Positions 1 through 9,855 of a DNA stretch of 64,000 nt are shown here, in pieces. The notes below the pieces were generated by a model. That model ran no database searches, was not told where the DNA came from, and saw only the letters and a program-made list of their open reading frames with translations. The DNA is from Flavobacterium tyrosinilyticum (GTDB lineage Bacteria; Bacteroidota; Bacteroidia; Flavobacteriales; Flavobacteriaceae), in NCBI RefSeq assembly GCF_023656565.1, contig NZ_JAMOKG010000002.1, positions 1,370,030 through 1,434,029 on the forward strand. Direction: 5' to 3'. A program made the position numbers and the translations under genes. Within the stretch, counting starts at the first letter, position 1; each line of letters starts with the position of its first letter.

Positions 1-10
1 TCTTTGTCTA

Positions 11-42
11 GAATCTAAAATCTACATTCTAAAATCTAAAAT
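11..42. repeat. AATCTAAAATCT-word repeat before efp
   Basis: Short direct iterations of AATCTAAAATCT lie just before the efp start. The same word occurs before hisA (32811-32843) and before hisI (34485-34518). It is low in complexity, so its identity as a family rests on recurrence in the same position, a few bases ahead of a start codon. Function is unknown. Confidence 0.6.
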
Positions 43-52
43 AAAAAAACAA

Positions 53-619
53 ATGGCATCTACATCAGATATTAGAAACGGATTGTGCATTAAATTTAAT
101 CACGATATCTATAAAATCATTGAATTTCTTCACGTAAAACCTGGAAAAGGTCCAGCTTTCGTAAGAACAAAATTGAAAAGTTTAACTTCTGGTAAAGTAT
201 TAGACAATACTTTTTCAGCAGGTCACAAAATTGACGTTATTCGTGTTGAAACGCATACATTTCAATATTTATACCCAGAAGGGGATGAATTTCACTTTAT
301 GAATGCTGAAACGTTTGAGCAGATTTCTTTAAACAAAAACATTTTGGATGCTCCAGATTTGTTAAAAGAAGGAACAAATGTTATGGTGCAAATCAACACA
401 GAAACAGATTTGCCGTTATCAGTAGATATGCCTGCATCTGTAATTCTTGAAGTTACTTATGCAGAGCCAGGAGTAAAAGGAAATACTGCTACAAATGCTA
501 CAAAAAATGCTACAGTAGAAACTGGAGCAAACATAAACGTTCCTTTGTTTATCAACGAAGGCGATAAAATTAAAATTGATACAGCTTCAGGTTCTTACAT
601 GGAGCGTGTTAAAGAATAG
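53..619 (+). CDS. efp: Elongation factor P
   Basis: EF-P binds the ribosome between the P and E sites and relieves stalling at polyproline stretches. The 188-residue length and three-domain beta-barrel layout are normal for the family. The N-terminal KOW-like domain carries the loop HVKPGKGPAF, with Lys32 at the tip where many EF-Ps are modified; the modification used here cannot be read from the sequence. The C-terminal end has the usual NVPLFINEGDKIKIDT stretch. It starts at the ATG 53 bases into the window, directly after an AATCTAAA-type repeat, and is probably cotranscribed with the LpxD-like gene 121 bases downstream. Confidence 0.97.
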   Translation: MASTSDIRNGLCIKFNHDIYKIIEFLHVKPGKGPAFVRTKLKSLTSGKVLDNTFSAGHKIDVIRVETHTFQYLYPEGDEFHFMNAETFEQISLNKNILDAPDLLKEGTNVMVQINTETDLPLSVDMPASVILEVTYAEPGVKGNTATNATKNATVETGANINVPLFINEGDKIKIDTASGSYMERVKE

Positions 620-643
620 TTATTTTAATTAAGATAATTTGAC

Positions 644-709
644 AATGAGTCAATTAGATAATCTGTGAATCGACATAATTTTGTATATTCACATTCTAAT
701 TGACTCATT
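644..709. repeat. Inverted repeat in the efp / LpxD-like gap
   Basis: The left arm starts AATGAGTCAATTAGA (644-658) and continues to TGTGAAT at 664-670. The right arm at 687-709 reads back as the reverse complement, ending ACTCATT. The arms pair over about 22 bases with a small bulge. No T-tract follows, so it is not an obvious terminator. It is one of several gap-filling palindromes in this window. Confidence 0.75.
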
Positions 710-740
710 TTCTAATTTACAAGTTTTCTAATTATACTAT

Positions 741-1670
741 ATGAAATTTCCAAAGAGTCATTCTTTACAAGAAATTGCCAATTTGCTTAACTGCAAATTT
801 ATTGGAGACAAAGACTTTCAAGTTTTAGGCATGAACGAGATACATGTTGTAGAGCCTGGCGATATTGTTTTTGTGGACCATCCAAAATACTATGATAAAG
901 CTTTGCAGTCGGCTGCTACTATTGTTTTAATAAACAAAGAAGTAGAATGTCCAGAAGGTAAAGCCCTTTTAATTTCTGATGATCCATTTAGAGATTTCAA
1001 TATTCTTACGAAGCATTTTAAACCATTCCAGTTTGCTAATGTCGCTATTGCAGCATCTGCAGAAATAGGTGAGGGAACTATAATTCAGCCTAATACATTT
1101 GTTGGGAACAATGTGAAAATTGGTAAAAACTGTCTAATACATTCTAATGTTTCTATTTACGATCATACTGTAATTGGAGATGATGTAATCATACATGCGG
1201 GAACTATTTTAGGAGCCGATGCTTTTTACTATAAGAAACGTCCAGAAGGTTTTGATCAGTTAGTTTCTGGTGGAAGAGTTGTTATTGAAGATAATGTTGG
1301 TATTGGAGCTTTGTGCACAATCGATAAAGGTGTTACTGGAGATACGACAATTGGAGCTGGTTCAAAACTAGATAATCAAGTGCATGTTGGACATGATACC
1401 GTAATTGGTAAAAAATGTTTAATAGCTTCACAAACTGGTATTGCAGGCTGTGTGATTATTGAAGATGAAGTAACCTTATGGGGGCAAGTAGGAACGACTA
1501 GCGGTATTACAATTGGTGCAAAAGCCGTTGTAATGGGGCAGACGGGTGTTACTAAGTCGGTTGAAGGTGGGAAATCGTATTTTGGTACTCCAATTGAGGA
1601 GTCTAGAGAAAAATTGAAACAATTAGCCAATATTAAGAAGATTCCTGAAATTTTAAGTAAATTGAAGTAA
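741..1670 (+). CDS. UDP-3-O-acylglucosamine N-acyltransferase family protein (LpxD-like)
   Basis: LpxD-family enzymes add a hydroxyacyl chain from acyl-ACP to the glucosamine nitrogen in lipid A synthesis. The 309-residue protein has the LpxD-type N-terminal domain (about residues 1-100) and then a left-handed beta helix of hexapeptide repeats (about 105-280). The stretch HVGHDTVIGKKCLIASQTGI contains the histidine positions expected of the active site. It is shorter than typical LpxD (about 340). Flavobacteria usually carry a second, full lpxD in an lpx cluster, and this copy next to efp and sucD is probably the paralogue. Its exact substrate is uncertain, so no gene symbol is given. The NTF2-like gene starts 1 base after its stop. 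Confidence 0.85.
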   Translation: MKFPKSHSLQEIANLLNCKFIGDKDFQVLGMNEIHVVEPGDIVFVDHPKYYDKALQSAATIVLINKEVECPEGKALLISDDPFRDFNILTKHFKPFQFANVAIAASAEIGEGTIIQPNTFVGNNVKIGKNCLIHSNVSIYDHTVIGDDVIIHAGTILGADAFYYKKRPEGFDQLVSGGRVVIEDNVGIGALCTIDKGVTGDTTIGAGSKLDNQVHVGHDTVIGKKCLIASQTGIAGCVIIEDEVTLWGQVGTTSGITIGAKAVVMGQTGVTKSVEGGKSYFGTPIEESREKLKQLANIKKIPEILSKLK

Positions 1671-1671
1671 T

Positions 1672-2034
1672 ATGTCTATTAAAGAATTTGTTCAGAAATT
1701 TTACAAGTCAGATGCCTTAATTGATAGCGAAATTTTAAAAACTTATCTGCATCCTGATGTTATCCTTGAATGGAACAGCAGTAAAGGTTTTATTCAAATG
1801 GATTATGATGCGATAGTTGAAATGGCCAATGAGCTTAGCCGTGCCTATGTGCGCTCTAAAGTTAGAATTAGCCATATTATTAGCGAAGATGATTTAGTAT
1901 CAGTGCGTTACTCTCATTTTGTAAAAACTATCGAGAATCCGAGAGAAGAAATGCTTTTAGCACATTTTGCAACCATTTGGCAGATAAAAGACGATAAACT
2001 TTATAGGGGTTATCAAATGAGTCAATTTTCTTAA
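1672..2034 (+). CDS. NTF2-like (SnoaL-type) protein
   Basis: A 120-residue single-domain protein with the pattern of the NTF2-like cone fold: an N-terminal helix (VQKFYKSD), a polar strand with HPDVILEWNSS, and a C-terminal strand pair ending LAHFATIWQIKDDKLYRGYQ. No signal peptide is visible, so it is probably cytoplasmic. Its start lies one base after the stop of the LpxD-like gene, so the two are surely cotranscribed and perhaps translationally coupled. NTF2-like domains serve as small enzymes or ligand pockets; nothing here identifies a substrate. Confidence 0.8.
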   Translation: MSIKEFVQKFYKSDALIDSEILKTYLHPDVILEWNSSKGFIQMDYDAIVEMANELSRAYVRSKVRISHIISEDDLVSVRYSHFVKTIENPREEMLLAHFATIWQIKDDKLYRGYQMSQFS

Positions 2035-2077
2035 TATTTTTTTGACAATAAAAGAGGCAAAATACATTACAAAACCT

Positions 2078-2085
2078 TATTTTTG
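2078..2085 (+). promoter_or_regulatory. Candidate -7 element upstream of sucD
   Basis: TATTTTTG matches the Bacteroidota -7 consensus TAnnTTTG and lies 36 bases before the sucD start. No TTG at a good distance (17-23 bases upstream) accompanies it, so this is a half match only. Confidence 0.4.
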
Positions 2086-2120
2086 CAACACAAATTTAAA
2101 AACTACATAAAATATATATC

Positions 2121-2993
2121 ATGAGTGTTTTAGTTAATAAAGATTCCAAAATAATTGTTCAGGGATTTACAGGAAGCGAAGGTACTTTCCATGCTTCTCA
2201 AATGATTGAGTACGGTACTAATGTTGTTGGAGGTGTTACTCCAGGAAAAGGTGGTACTAGCCATTTAGATCGTCCAGTTTTTAATACAGTAAAAGATGCT
2301 GTTGACCAAGCTGGTGCTGATACTTCTATCATTTTTGTTCCGCCAGCTTTTGCTGCTGATGCAATTATGGAAGCTGCTGATGCTGGAATTAAAGTAATTA
2401 TTGCTATTACAGAAGGAATTCCTGTAGCAGATATGATTAAAGCAAATAATTATGTTAAAGAAAGAAATTCAAGATTAATTGGTCCTAACTGTCCAGGTGT
2501 AATTACTCCAGGTGAAGCTAAAGTTGGTATTATGCCAGGTTTCGTTTTCAAAAAAGGAACAGTTGGTATCGTTTCTAAATCAGGAACTTTAACTTATGAG
2601 GCTGCTGATCAAGTTGTAAAACAAGGTTTAGGAATCACTACAGCTATCGGAATTGGTGGAGATCCAATTATTGGAACTACAACTAAAGAGGCTGTTGAAT
2701 TATTAATGAACGATCCAGAAACTGAAGCTATCATCATGATTGGTGAAATCGGTGGTCAACTTGAAGCTGATGCTGCAAGATGGGTAAAAGCTGATGGTAA
2801 CCGTAAGCCAGTTATTGGATTTATCGCTGGAGAAACTGCTCCTGCTGGTAGAACAATGGGTCACGCAGGTGCAATCGTTGGAGGTTCTGATGATACAGCT
2901 GCTGCTAAAAAACAAATTATGAGAGACAACGGAATTCACGTTGTTGATTCACCAGCTGAAATTGGTAAAAAAGTAAAAGAAGTACTTGGATAA
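2121..2993 (+). CDS. sucD: Succinate-CoA ligase (ADP/GDP-forming), alpha subunit
   Basis: Catalyses, with SucB, the TCA-cycle step succinyl-CoA + NDP + Pi to succinate + CoA + NTP. The 290-residue length is standard. The N-terminal CoA-binding Rossmann domain has [15 protein letters not shown]; the C-terminal ligase domain carries [13 protein letters not shown], whose His248 is the phosphorylated residue. The beta subunit gene is not in this window, which is usual in flavobacteria. A candidate -7 element at 2078 and a terminator at 3026-3056 suggest a separate transcription unit. Confidence 0.97.
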   Translation: MSVLVNKDSKIIVQGFTGSEGTFHASQMIEYGTNVVGGVTPGKGGTSHLDRPVFNTVKDAVDQAGADTSIIFVPPAFAADAIMEAADAGIKVIIAITEGIPVADMIKANNYVKERNSRLIGPNCPGVITPGEAKVGIMPGFVFKKGTVGIVSKSGTLTYEAADQVVKQGLGITTAIGIGGDPIIGTTTKEAVELLMNDPETEAIIMIGEIGGQLEADAARWVKADGNRKPVIGFIAGETAPAGRTMGHAGAIVGGSDDTAAAKKQIMRDNGIHVVDSPAEIGKKVKEVLG

Positions 2994-3025
2994 TTTTCAA
3001 GTTTCAAAATAAAAAATTCCAAAAA

Positions 3026-3056
3026 AAAAGTCTCAATATTCTGTTGAGACTTTTTT
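3026..3056 (+). terminator. Rho-independent terminator after sucD
   Basis: The stem AAAAGTCTCAA pairs with TTGAGACTTTT across a 7-base loop and is followed by six T residues, 33 bases after the sucD stop. Confidence 0.9.
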
Positions 3057-3135
3057 ACATTTTAAAGGCTGAGGCGTAAATGAAAAAAACTTAGCATCTT
3101 AGAACCTCAGTATCTTAGAAGCTTAAAGAAGAAAT

Positions 3136-3564
3136 ATGTACAAAGAATTAGAAAAATTTAAGTCAACAAACAGTTTTGTTTTTACTGTAAATGATAGTTT
3201 AGAAGAAGCTTGCAACGCGCCAGAAGGTAGTGCAGGAATCTTTGTTGTTTATGCTGTTGAAGGTGATGAAAAAGAATTGATCATGGTTGGTTCTACAGGA
3301 ACTGTTCAGAATGACGGGACTTTAAAAAGTAAAAATGGCGGACTTTACGATAAAATCGTAAATGGACACCAATTTGCTAAAACTGGAAGAAAATATTCTT
3401 GGCCAGCACAAATGAAATTAGAGAACATTGAAGCATTAGAAGTAGTTTGGTACGAAACTTTTAATGCAGATGTAAAAGCTATTCCAACTGCGGTTGAAGG
3501 ACAGGTTTTGCAAAACTTTTTAGATGTAAATGGTAAATTGCCAAGATGGAATGTAGCTTTTTAA
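3136..3564 (+). CDS. Small conserved-type protein of unknown function, possibly GIY-YIG-like
   Basis: A 142-residue soluble protein without signal peptide or membrane segment. The segments AGIFVVYAVEGDEKELIMVGSTG and GGLYDKIVNGHQF resemble the first strands and helix of the GIY-YIG fold (G-I-F-V-V-Y in place of GIY, M-V-G in place of YIG), but the catalytic Arg/Glu arrangement is not clear to me. I would call it an uncharacterised protein with a possible GIY-YIG-type core. It has its own strong terminator at 3586-3620 and is preceded by a CTTAGCATCTTAG-word repeat around 3090-3122. Confidence 0.6.
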   Translation: MYKELEKFKSTNSFVFTVNDSLEEACNAPEGSAGIFVVYAVEGDEKELIMVGSTGTVQNDGTLKSKNGGLYDKIVNGHQFAKTGRKYSWPAQMKLENIEALEVVWYETFNADVKAIPTAVEGQVLQNFLDVNGKLPRWNVAF

Positions 3565-3585
3565 GCAATACAAAATTTATAGAAG

Positions 3586-3620
3586 AAAAGCCTTACTGAA
3601 AAAACAGTAAGGCTTTTTTT
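3586..3620 (+). terminator. Rho-independent terminator
   Basis: The stem AAAAGCCTTACTG pairs with CAGTAAGGCTTTT and ends in a run of T, 22 bases after the stop of the small protein. Confidence 0.92.
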
Positions 3621-4077
3621 ATGGAATTATGTTTCAATCTTTATAAGTGTACTTCATTTTATAAAATCTTGGCAAAATGTTCTGAGAGCTTAAAATTTTA
3701 ATAGCTGAATCTATTTTAGTTAATTAAAATTTAAATTATAGTAAATTTAAGTTTAATCAAAAAGAAAAGGTAAATTCTGATGATTTTAGAAAAAGTTTAT
3801 CTTTTTTTGTAATAAGTTGGGTTTTGATTATTTGCTTTTCTATATTTATCAAACAAAAACAAAAAATAATGTTAAAATTTGATTCTTTTTATAGGTCTTA
3901 AAACGAGTTAGCATGTAAAATACTTGTTTAATTTTTGTTAATTAAACGTTTTGTAGGTTAGTTTTAATTCTAGAAAAAAAATCAAAATTTAGTATACAAT
4001 TTAATCCCTGTAATTAATCTGTTATTTAAAGAAATCCATCTTAAATAATTTGATTTTACGCCCCAAAGCTTTTTTGT
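3621..4077. other. Gene-free AT-rich stretch upstream of the ECF sigma gene
   Basis: About 457 bases with no open frame of useful length on either strand, no clear inverted repeat and no good promoter pair. It is very AT-rich. It presumably contains the promoter of the sigma/FecR operon, which I cannot place. Confidence 0.6.
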
Positions 4078-4683
4078 ATGAGCCAAATTTTAAAGAACAA
4101 AGTTTTAGACGATTTTATTCTATGGAATAATTTGAAAAATGGTAATGAGAAATCATTTTCTTTACTTTTTGAGAAATATTATACAGACTTAATCAGTTAC
4201 GGCAATTCACTTTGTCCGTATGAAGAGAAAGTGCAAGATTGTATTCAAGATGTTTTTGCTGATATTTGGCTTTATCGCGACTCTCTTCAAGATAATGTTA
4301 TTGTTAAAGCTTATTTGCTTTCTAGTGTTAGAAAGCGAATTGCGCGTTTGCATGAAAGAGATCATGTATTTAGAAAAACTACAACGACTGATGTTTTAGA
4401 ATTTCTTTTTGACTTTTCTATAGAAAACCGTTTGGTTGAAGATGAAGTTACAGCCGAGCGCGTTTTGTATTTAAATAAATTGTTGAACGATCTTCCTGGC
4501 CGTCAAAAAGAAGCATTGTATCTGCGTTATCATCAAGGCCTTAGTGTAGATCAAATAGCCGACTTGTTAGATGTGAATTATCAATCGGCTAGCAATCTTT
4601 TGCATCGTGGTTTGTTAAGTCTTCGAAAAGAATGGAAAGGCAGTATTCCGCTTTTAATCCTTATATCTTCAGGGGTTTTTTAA
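4078..4683 (+). CDS. ECF RNA polymerase sigma factor (FecI/SigW type)
   Basis: Directs RNA polymerase to a small regulon, here most likely the SusC/SusD locus downstream. The 201-residue protein has region 2 at about residues 27-95 (FEKYYTDLISYGNSLC, then VQDCIQDVFADIWLYR) and region 4 at about 130-185 (LPGRQKEALYLRYHQGLSVDQIADLL helix-turn-helix). The order sigma, FecR, SusC with an STN domain is the classic cell-surface signalling arrangement: substrate bound at the TonB receptor signals through FecR to release the sigma factor. Confidence 0.93.
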   Translation: MSQILKNKVLDDFILWNNLKNGNEKSFSLLFEKYYTDLISYGNSLCPYEEKVQDCIQDVFADIWLYRDSLQDNVIVKAYLLSSVRKRIARLHERDHVFRKTTTTDVLEFLFDFSIENRLVEDEVTAERVLYLNKLLNDLPGRQKEALYLRYHQGLSVDQIADLLDVNYQSASNLLHRGLLSLRKEWKGSIPLLILISSGVF

Positions 4684-4773
4684 AAATTTAAGAGAAAATC
4701 AAAAAAAAATCTTAAATAGATGAGTATATAATAAAAAAACTGTCCTCTATGTTTTTGTAACCCTAATAGTGAG

Positions 4774-5889
4774 ATGCAAAAACGTAACAATTATACCGAA
4801 ATAGAAGACTTCTTAGCCGATGAGTCTTTTCAATTATGGATTTTGTCTAAGATTGATGAACAAGGCTGGGAAGAATGGACTCTCGAAAATCTTCAAAGAG
4901 CAAAACTTGTTGAAGATGCAAGGCTTGTTTTACTGGCAATGCGAGTTCCAGAATCTAACATATCTTCAAATGAAGTTCATGAAGCCTTACAGGAAACTTG
5001 GCGTAAAATTGAACATAGAGAAGAATTTTCTCATCAGACTTCAAAAATCAAAAAAATAAAAGTGCAGAGATACTGGATTAGCGGTGTTGCTGCAGCTATT
5101 TTAGTTGGTATTTTTTCTGTATGGTTTTTTAGAACGGAATTAACTGCAAATGATAATGAAGTTACTTACAACGAACTGGTTCAAGAAAACAATGAAGGTT
5201 TAGTAGAACAAACCAACAATACTGAAAAATCTCAAACCATTACTTTATCTGACGGAAGTTCGGTCTTATTACAGCCTAATAGTAAATTAAGTTACCCTAA
5301 AATCTTTACCGGAAACGAAAGAAAGGTGTATTTATCCGGCGAAGGTTTCTTTGAAATTAGTAAAAATCCTAAAAAGCCTTTTTTTGTTTATGCCAACGAA
5401 ATTGTAACTAGAGTTGTGGGAACGAGTTTTAGAATAAAAGCTTATCCAGATCAGCAAAATGTTGAAGTTCTTGTTCGCACCGGTAAAGTTAAGGTAAAAT
5501 CGAATGATTTAGTTCGAAGTAACGAAAATAAAGAAATTGTACTGCTTCCAAATCAGGCGCTTCGATTTGCTCGTAAAGAATTGGTTTTTAATAAAATAAC
5601 CAATATTACGCAAGACCCGATTTTAGTAAGTAGTGTTCGAAATATCGAGCAATTAAGCTTTGAGTTTACAGATATTCCTGTGGCACAAATTCTTGAAACT
5701 ATAGAGCAGGCTTATTTAGTAGATATTGATTTTCCTGACGATAAATTGAAAGACTGCCGATTAACCACTTCATTAAGCGATCAGCCGTTGGCCGAAAAGC
5801 TGAAAATAATCTGCAAAAGCATCGGCAATGATACCAATTATGAAATGAATGGAAATCAGATTGTAATTACGACTTCTGGCTGTAACTAG
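4774..5889 (+). CDS. FecR-family anti-sigma factor with DUF4974
   Basis: Inner-membrane anti-sigma and signal transducer that holds the neighbouring sigma factor. The 371 residues comprise a cytoplasmic N-terminal region (1-99), a single membrane segment at about 100-119 (WISGVAAAILVGIFSVWFF), a periplasmic FecR domain (about 150-255, with TITLSDGSSVLLQPNSKLSYP), and a C-terminal DUF4974 domain (about 285-365, SFEFTDIPVAQILETIEQAY) of the kind seen across Bacteroidota FecR proteins. The gap to the sigma gene is 90 bases. Confidence 0.93.
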   Translation: MQKRNNYTEIEDFLADESFQLWILSKIDEQGWEEWTLENLQRAKLVEDARLVLLAMRVPESNISSNEVHEALQETWRKIEHREEFSHQTSKIKKIKVQRYWISGVAAAILVGIFSVWFFRTELTANDNEVTYNELVQENNEGLVEQTNNTEKSQTITLSDGSSVLLQPNSKLSYPKIFTGNERKVYLSGEGFFEISKNPKKPFFVYANEIVTRVVGTSFRIKAYPDQQNVEVLVRTGKVKVKSNDLVRSNENKEIVLLPNQALRFARKELVFNKITNITQDPILVSSVRNIEQLSFEFTDIPVAQILETIEQAYLVDIDFPDDKLKDCRLTTSLSDQPLAEKLKIICKSIGNDTNYEMNGNQIVITTSGCN

Positions 5890-6118
5890 AATTCTTGATT
5901 CAATTAGAATAAAAAGAAAAACATCCAAAATTTTAACTAATTCAAAAACTAAAAAATAATTTGTAATTGCCTATGTAAAAAATGAATGCATAAAAAAGTG
6001 CCGAGAATGCTGTAACATTATCGACACTTAAATCTGAATAAATCACTCTCTGTAAAGGGTAATTTATGATGTTTCTTAAAATACACGCGAATAGTATTAA
6101 TCAAAACAAACCAAAATT

Positions 6119-9100
6119 ATGAAAAAACCTGTTGTCAAGCAACGATTACTTCACCAAATCATGAAAATAACGCTGTTTCAGTTTGTGTTAGCGCTTGTGT
6201 TTTCAAGTGTTACTCTCGCAAATAATGTAAATGGGCAGAAAAAATTAGATACTAAAGTTACTATTACAGTTGATAATTTAACTTTAGACAATGCTTTATC
6301 AAAAATCGAAAAGTCTGCTCATGTAAAATTTTCCTATAACTCAAGACTTCCCCAACTAGGAGAGAAGGTTAGTATAGAGGCAAACCAAGAAACTCTGTCG
6401 AGTGTGCTTAGCAGAATATTGGTTCCTTTTAATATTACTTTTTCAGAAGTAAGCAATCAGATTGTCCTTCAAAAGAATACGATTAATACTTTCTCTTATG
6501 GAAACAATCATGATTCTTTGTTTGAGATTTTGACTTTTGGACCTATTATTAAAGGAAAAGTTACAGACCAATCAGGAAGTCCGCTACCTGGCGCTACTGT
6601 AATGGCAAAAGGCACAAAAACAGCTGTCTTGACAGATTTTGATGGAAATTTCACGATTGAAATGCCTGCAAATGTAGACCGTTTGCTTATTTCTTATGTG
6701 GGTATGGAGACCAAAGAAATTGGTATTGACAATACTTCTCCAACAGTTGTTTTAACTGAAGCGGGTCAGAATCTAAAAGAGGTTGTGGTTACTACTGGAT
6801 ACGAAAAAACTTCAAAAAGAACGTTTACCGGTGCTATTAGTAAAATTTCGGGCACCGAATTAAAAATAGATGGTGTAGTTGACGTAAGCCGAATGATCGA
6901 AGGTAAAGCGGCTGGGGTTACCGTACAGAATGTTACAGGAACTTTTGGTACAGCTCCTAAAATTACCGTTCGTGGATCGTCTTCAATTTTTGGAGATACA
7001 AAGCCATTATGGGTTATTGATGGTGTTGTTCAAGAAGATATTATCAATATGTCTTTTGCTGATTTGGCATCTGGAAATTCAGAGACATTATTAAGTTCAT
7101 CTGTTGCAGGCTTAAGTGCAAACGATATTCAAAGTATTGAAATTCTTAAAGATGCATCGGCTACGTCAATTTATGGTTCAAGATCGTTAAATGGAGTTGT
7201 CGTTGTAACAACAAAGCAAGGGCGTAGAGATTCTCCGTTAAAAATTAGCTACGGATTGGAGCAGACCGTAAGAACAGTTCCAAATTATAGCCAATTTGAT
7301 ATTTTAAATTCTCAGGAATCTATGAGTATTTTCAAAGAAATGGAAGCTAAAGGTTATTTGGACTTGCCAACTACTGTAAACGGAAGATATGGAGGCGCTT
7401 ACAATATTTTAGGAAGAGCTATAAATACTTATAATCCTGAAACTGGAACTTATTTAGTTAATAATGATCCTGTTAGCCGTAATAATTTTTTGAAGAAATA
7501 CGAACAAGCCAATACAGATTGGTTCAGCGTTTTGTTTAGACCGTCTATTACGCAAAATCACTCTTTAAGTTTTTCTGGTGGAGGTAAAAACAATACATTT
7601 TATGCTTCATTGGGCTATTATACAGATCCAGGATGGACTATTGCCGATGATGTAAAACAGATTTCTAGCAACATTAAAGGTACTTTTTATGTAAACGATA
7701 AATTAAATATAACTTTATCTACATTGGCATCTATTAGAGATCAAGGTGCTCCAGGAAGTTATGAAAGTGAAAAAGATGTTGTTTTTGGTAAAGTAACTCG
7801 TGATTTTGATATCAACCCTTTTAATTATGTGTTGAATACAAGTAGAACTTTACGTCCGTACGACGATAATGGAAATTTGGAATACTACCGAAATAACTGG
7901 GCAAAAATGAACATTGTAAACGAATTAGCTAACAACTTCATGGAAATTGAGGTAAAAGACATTCGTTTTCAATTGGATTTAGATTATAAAATTAATCCGC
8001 ATTTAACTTATAATTTAACGGGTTCAGCTCGTTATGCTAATACAAGCCGTGAGCATAAAATTTTAGAAGGTTCAAACGTTGTGGGTGCATACAGAGCAGG
8101 AACAGCAATTGGAGAAGATGGGGTAAACACATTGGTTAGAGATCAGAATATCTTTTTATACCAAGATCCAAACGATTTAACAGCTCCAAAAGAGTCGGTT
8201 TTGCCAAATGGAGGATTCTTAAGAAAGTTTACAAACGACATGACGTCTTACAATTTAAGAAATAGTGTTAGCTACAGAAATATATTTAGTGACAAGCACG
8301 AAGTAGAAGGCTTGTTTGGAACTGAAATGAGAGTTGTCGATAGAACTAGTGATCAATTTACTGCTGCGGGTTTGCAATATGATAGAGGTTTAACTGCTTT
8401 TACAGATCCGAGAATTATTGAAAAAATAATTAATGCTGGAGATTCATACTACGGTTTTAATGAAGAAAAAGAAAGAACAGTTGGTTTCTTTGGTAAAGTA
8501 GGTTATACTTATGATAGACGTTATACAGCTTCTGTTACAGGACGTTATGATGGTTCTAATAGACAAGGTGATAGCGATTCTTCAAGATGGCTGCCAACTT
8601 ATACTTTTAGTGGAAAATGGAATGTGGCTGAAGAAGGCTTCATGAAAGATGTGCAATCAGTAAATACGTTAGCAGTAAGAGCATCATATGGTTTAACAGC
8701 TACTGCAGGGCCAGCAACAAACTCTTTGGCGATTTACAAAAGTGCCATTACAGATCGTTTCGGACTTGATGATAGAGAATCAGGAATTAGAATCGAAGAG
8801 CTTCAAAACGGAAATTTAACTTGGGAAAAACAGTTTGAAACTAATATCGGACTTGATCTTGGAATGTTTAATAACAGAGTGCAGCTAACAACAGACGTTT
8901 ACCGTCGTAAAGCTTTTGATCTTGTAGATTATGTAATTACATCTGGTATTGGCGGCCAAAGAATTAGACAAGGTAATAATGCCGATATGGAGACTAAAGG
9001 TTTGGAGGTTGGTATTACGACTAAAAATATTAATGGTAAGGATTTTAAATGGTCGACAAATCTTAATTTTTCTGTTTATTATCAAGAGATTACAAAATTG

Positions 9101-9844
9101 CAGAACACGCCAACGGCATTCGATTTAGTTGATTCAAACGGAGGAAATACGGTTGGACATCCAAGAAATTCATTGTACTCCTACCAATTTACAGGTTTAA
9201 ACAACCAAGGTCTTCCTACGTTTATATTGCAAGACGGAGCAGAGAATAATATTACAGATGCTAATTTTCAGGATAATTTAAATGTTACTAAATATTTGAA
9301 ATATGAAGGTTCAATCGAGCCTAATAAATCATTTGGTTTTGCTAATACATTTACATACAAGAACTTGTCTCTGTATATATTCTTTGTAGGTTCAGGAGGA
9401 AATAAAGTTCGCTTAAACCCTGTATATGATAGTACTTATGATGATTTAACGGTATTTACAAAAGACTTTACAAACCGTTGGATTAATCCTGGTGATGAAA
9501 ATTATACCAATGTGCCAGTTATTGCAGACAGACGTTTAAATGCTAATTATGGCGGAGACCGTACTTTGGCAAGAGCTTATAATACATACAACTATTCTGA
9601 TGTTCGTATTGCAGATGGAGATTTTGTCCGATTAAAAAATATATCGTTGAGCTGGGAGTTTCCTGCTGATTTTAAAAAGAAAATCGGTGTGAGCACTTTT
9701 ACATTGAAAGGCTCAGCGGTAAATCCTTGGTTAGTTTATTCTGATAAAAGATTAAATGGACAAGATCCTGAGTTTCGTAATTCTGGAGGAGTTGCTTTTC
9801 CTGTAACAACTCAATACACATTTACTTTAAACCTTTCATTATAA
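6119..9844 (+). CDS. SusC/RagA-family TonB-dependent transducer with STN domain
   Basis: Outer-membrane barrel that takes up a bound substrate using TonB energy. The 1241 residues begin with a signal peptide (about 1-40, ending VNGQ). They continue with an STN domain (about 45-115), a carboxypeptidase-regulatory-like domain (about 143-215, IIKGKVTDQSGSPLPGATV), a TonB plug (about 220-365, ending EILKDASATSIYGSRSLNGV) and a 22-strand-type barrel ending YTFTLNLSL. The STN domain marks it as a transducer that contacts FecR in the periplasm. SusD follows 11 bases later. No polysaccharide-degrading enzymes lie nearby, so the substrate need not be a glycan. Confidence 0.95.
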   Translation: MKKPVVKQRLLHQIMKITLFQFVLALVFSSVTLANNVNGQKKLDTKVTITVDNLTLDNALSKIEKSAHVKFSYNSRLPQLGEKVSIEANQETLSSVLSRILVPFNITFSEVSNQIVLQKNTINTFSYGNNHDSLFEILTFGPIIKGKVTDQSGSPLPGATVMAKGTKTAVLTDFDGNFTIEMPANVDRLLISYVGMETKEIGIDNTSPTVVLTEAGQNLKEVVVTTGYEKTSKRTFTGAISKISGTELKIDGVVDVSRMIEGKAAGVTVQNVTGTFGTAPKITVRGSSSIFGDTKPLWVIDGVVQEDIINMSFADLASGNSETLLSSSVAGLSANDIQSIEILKDASATSIYGSRSLNGVVVVTTKQGRRDSPLKISYGLEQTVRTVPNYSQFDILNSQESMSIFKEMEAKGYLDLPTTVNGRYGGAYNILGRAINTYNPETGTYLVNNDPVSRNNFLKKYEQANTDWFSVLFRPSITQNHSLSFSGGGKNNTFYASLGYYTDPGWTIADDVKQISSNIKGTFYVNDKLNITLSTLASIRDQGAPGSYESEKDVVFGKVTRDFDINPFNYVLNTSRTLRPYDDNGNLEYYRNNWAKMNIVNELANNFMEIEVKDIRFQLDLDYKINPHLTYNLTGSARYANTSREHKILEGSNVVGAYRAGTAIGEDGVNTLVRDQNIFLYQDPNDLTAPKESVLPNGGFLRKFTNDMTSYNLRNSVSYRNIFSDKHEVEGLFGTEMRVVDRTSDQFTAAGLQYDRGLTAFTDPRIIEKIINAGDSYYGFNEEKERTVGFFGKVGYTYDRRYTASVTGRYDGSNRQGDSDSSRWLPTYTFSGKWNVAEEGFMKDVQSVNTLAVRASYGLTATAGPATNSLAIYKSAITDRFGLDDRESGIRIEELQNGNLTWEKQFETNIGLDLGMFNNRVQLTTDVYRRKAFDLVDYVITSGIGGQRIRQGNNADMETKGLEVGITTKNINGKDFKWSTNLNFSVYYQEITKLQNTPTAFDLVDSNGGNTVGHPRNSLYSYQFTGLNNQGLPTFILQDGAENNITDANFQDNLNVTKYLKYEGSIEPNKSFGFANTFTYKNLSLYIFFVGSGGNKVRLNPVYDSTYDDLTVFTKDFTNRWINPGDENYTNVPVIADRRLNANYGGDRTLARAYNTYNYSDVRIADGDFVRLKNISLSWEFPADFKKKIGVSTFTLKGSAVNPWLVYSDKRLNGQDPEFRNSGGVAFPVTTQYTFTLNLSL

Positions 9845-9855
9845 TAGTCAAAATC

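Noticed and set aside
3136..3564. Confident GIY-YIG nuclease assignment
   Set aside because: The first two motifs are only loosely matched and the catalytic Arg and Glu positions could not be placed, so it is listed as unknown with a possible fold.
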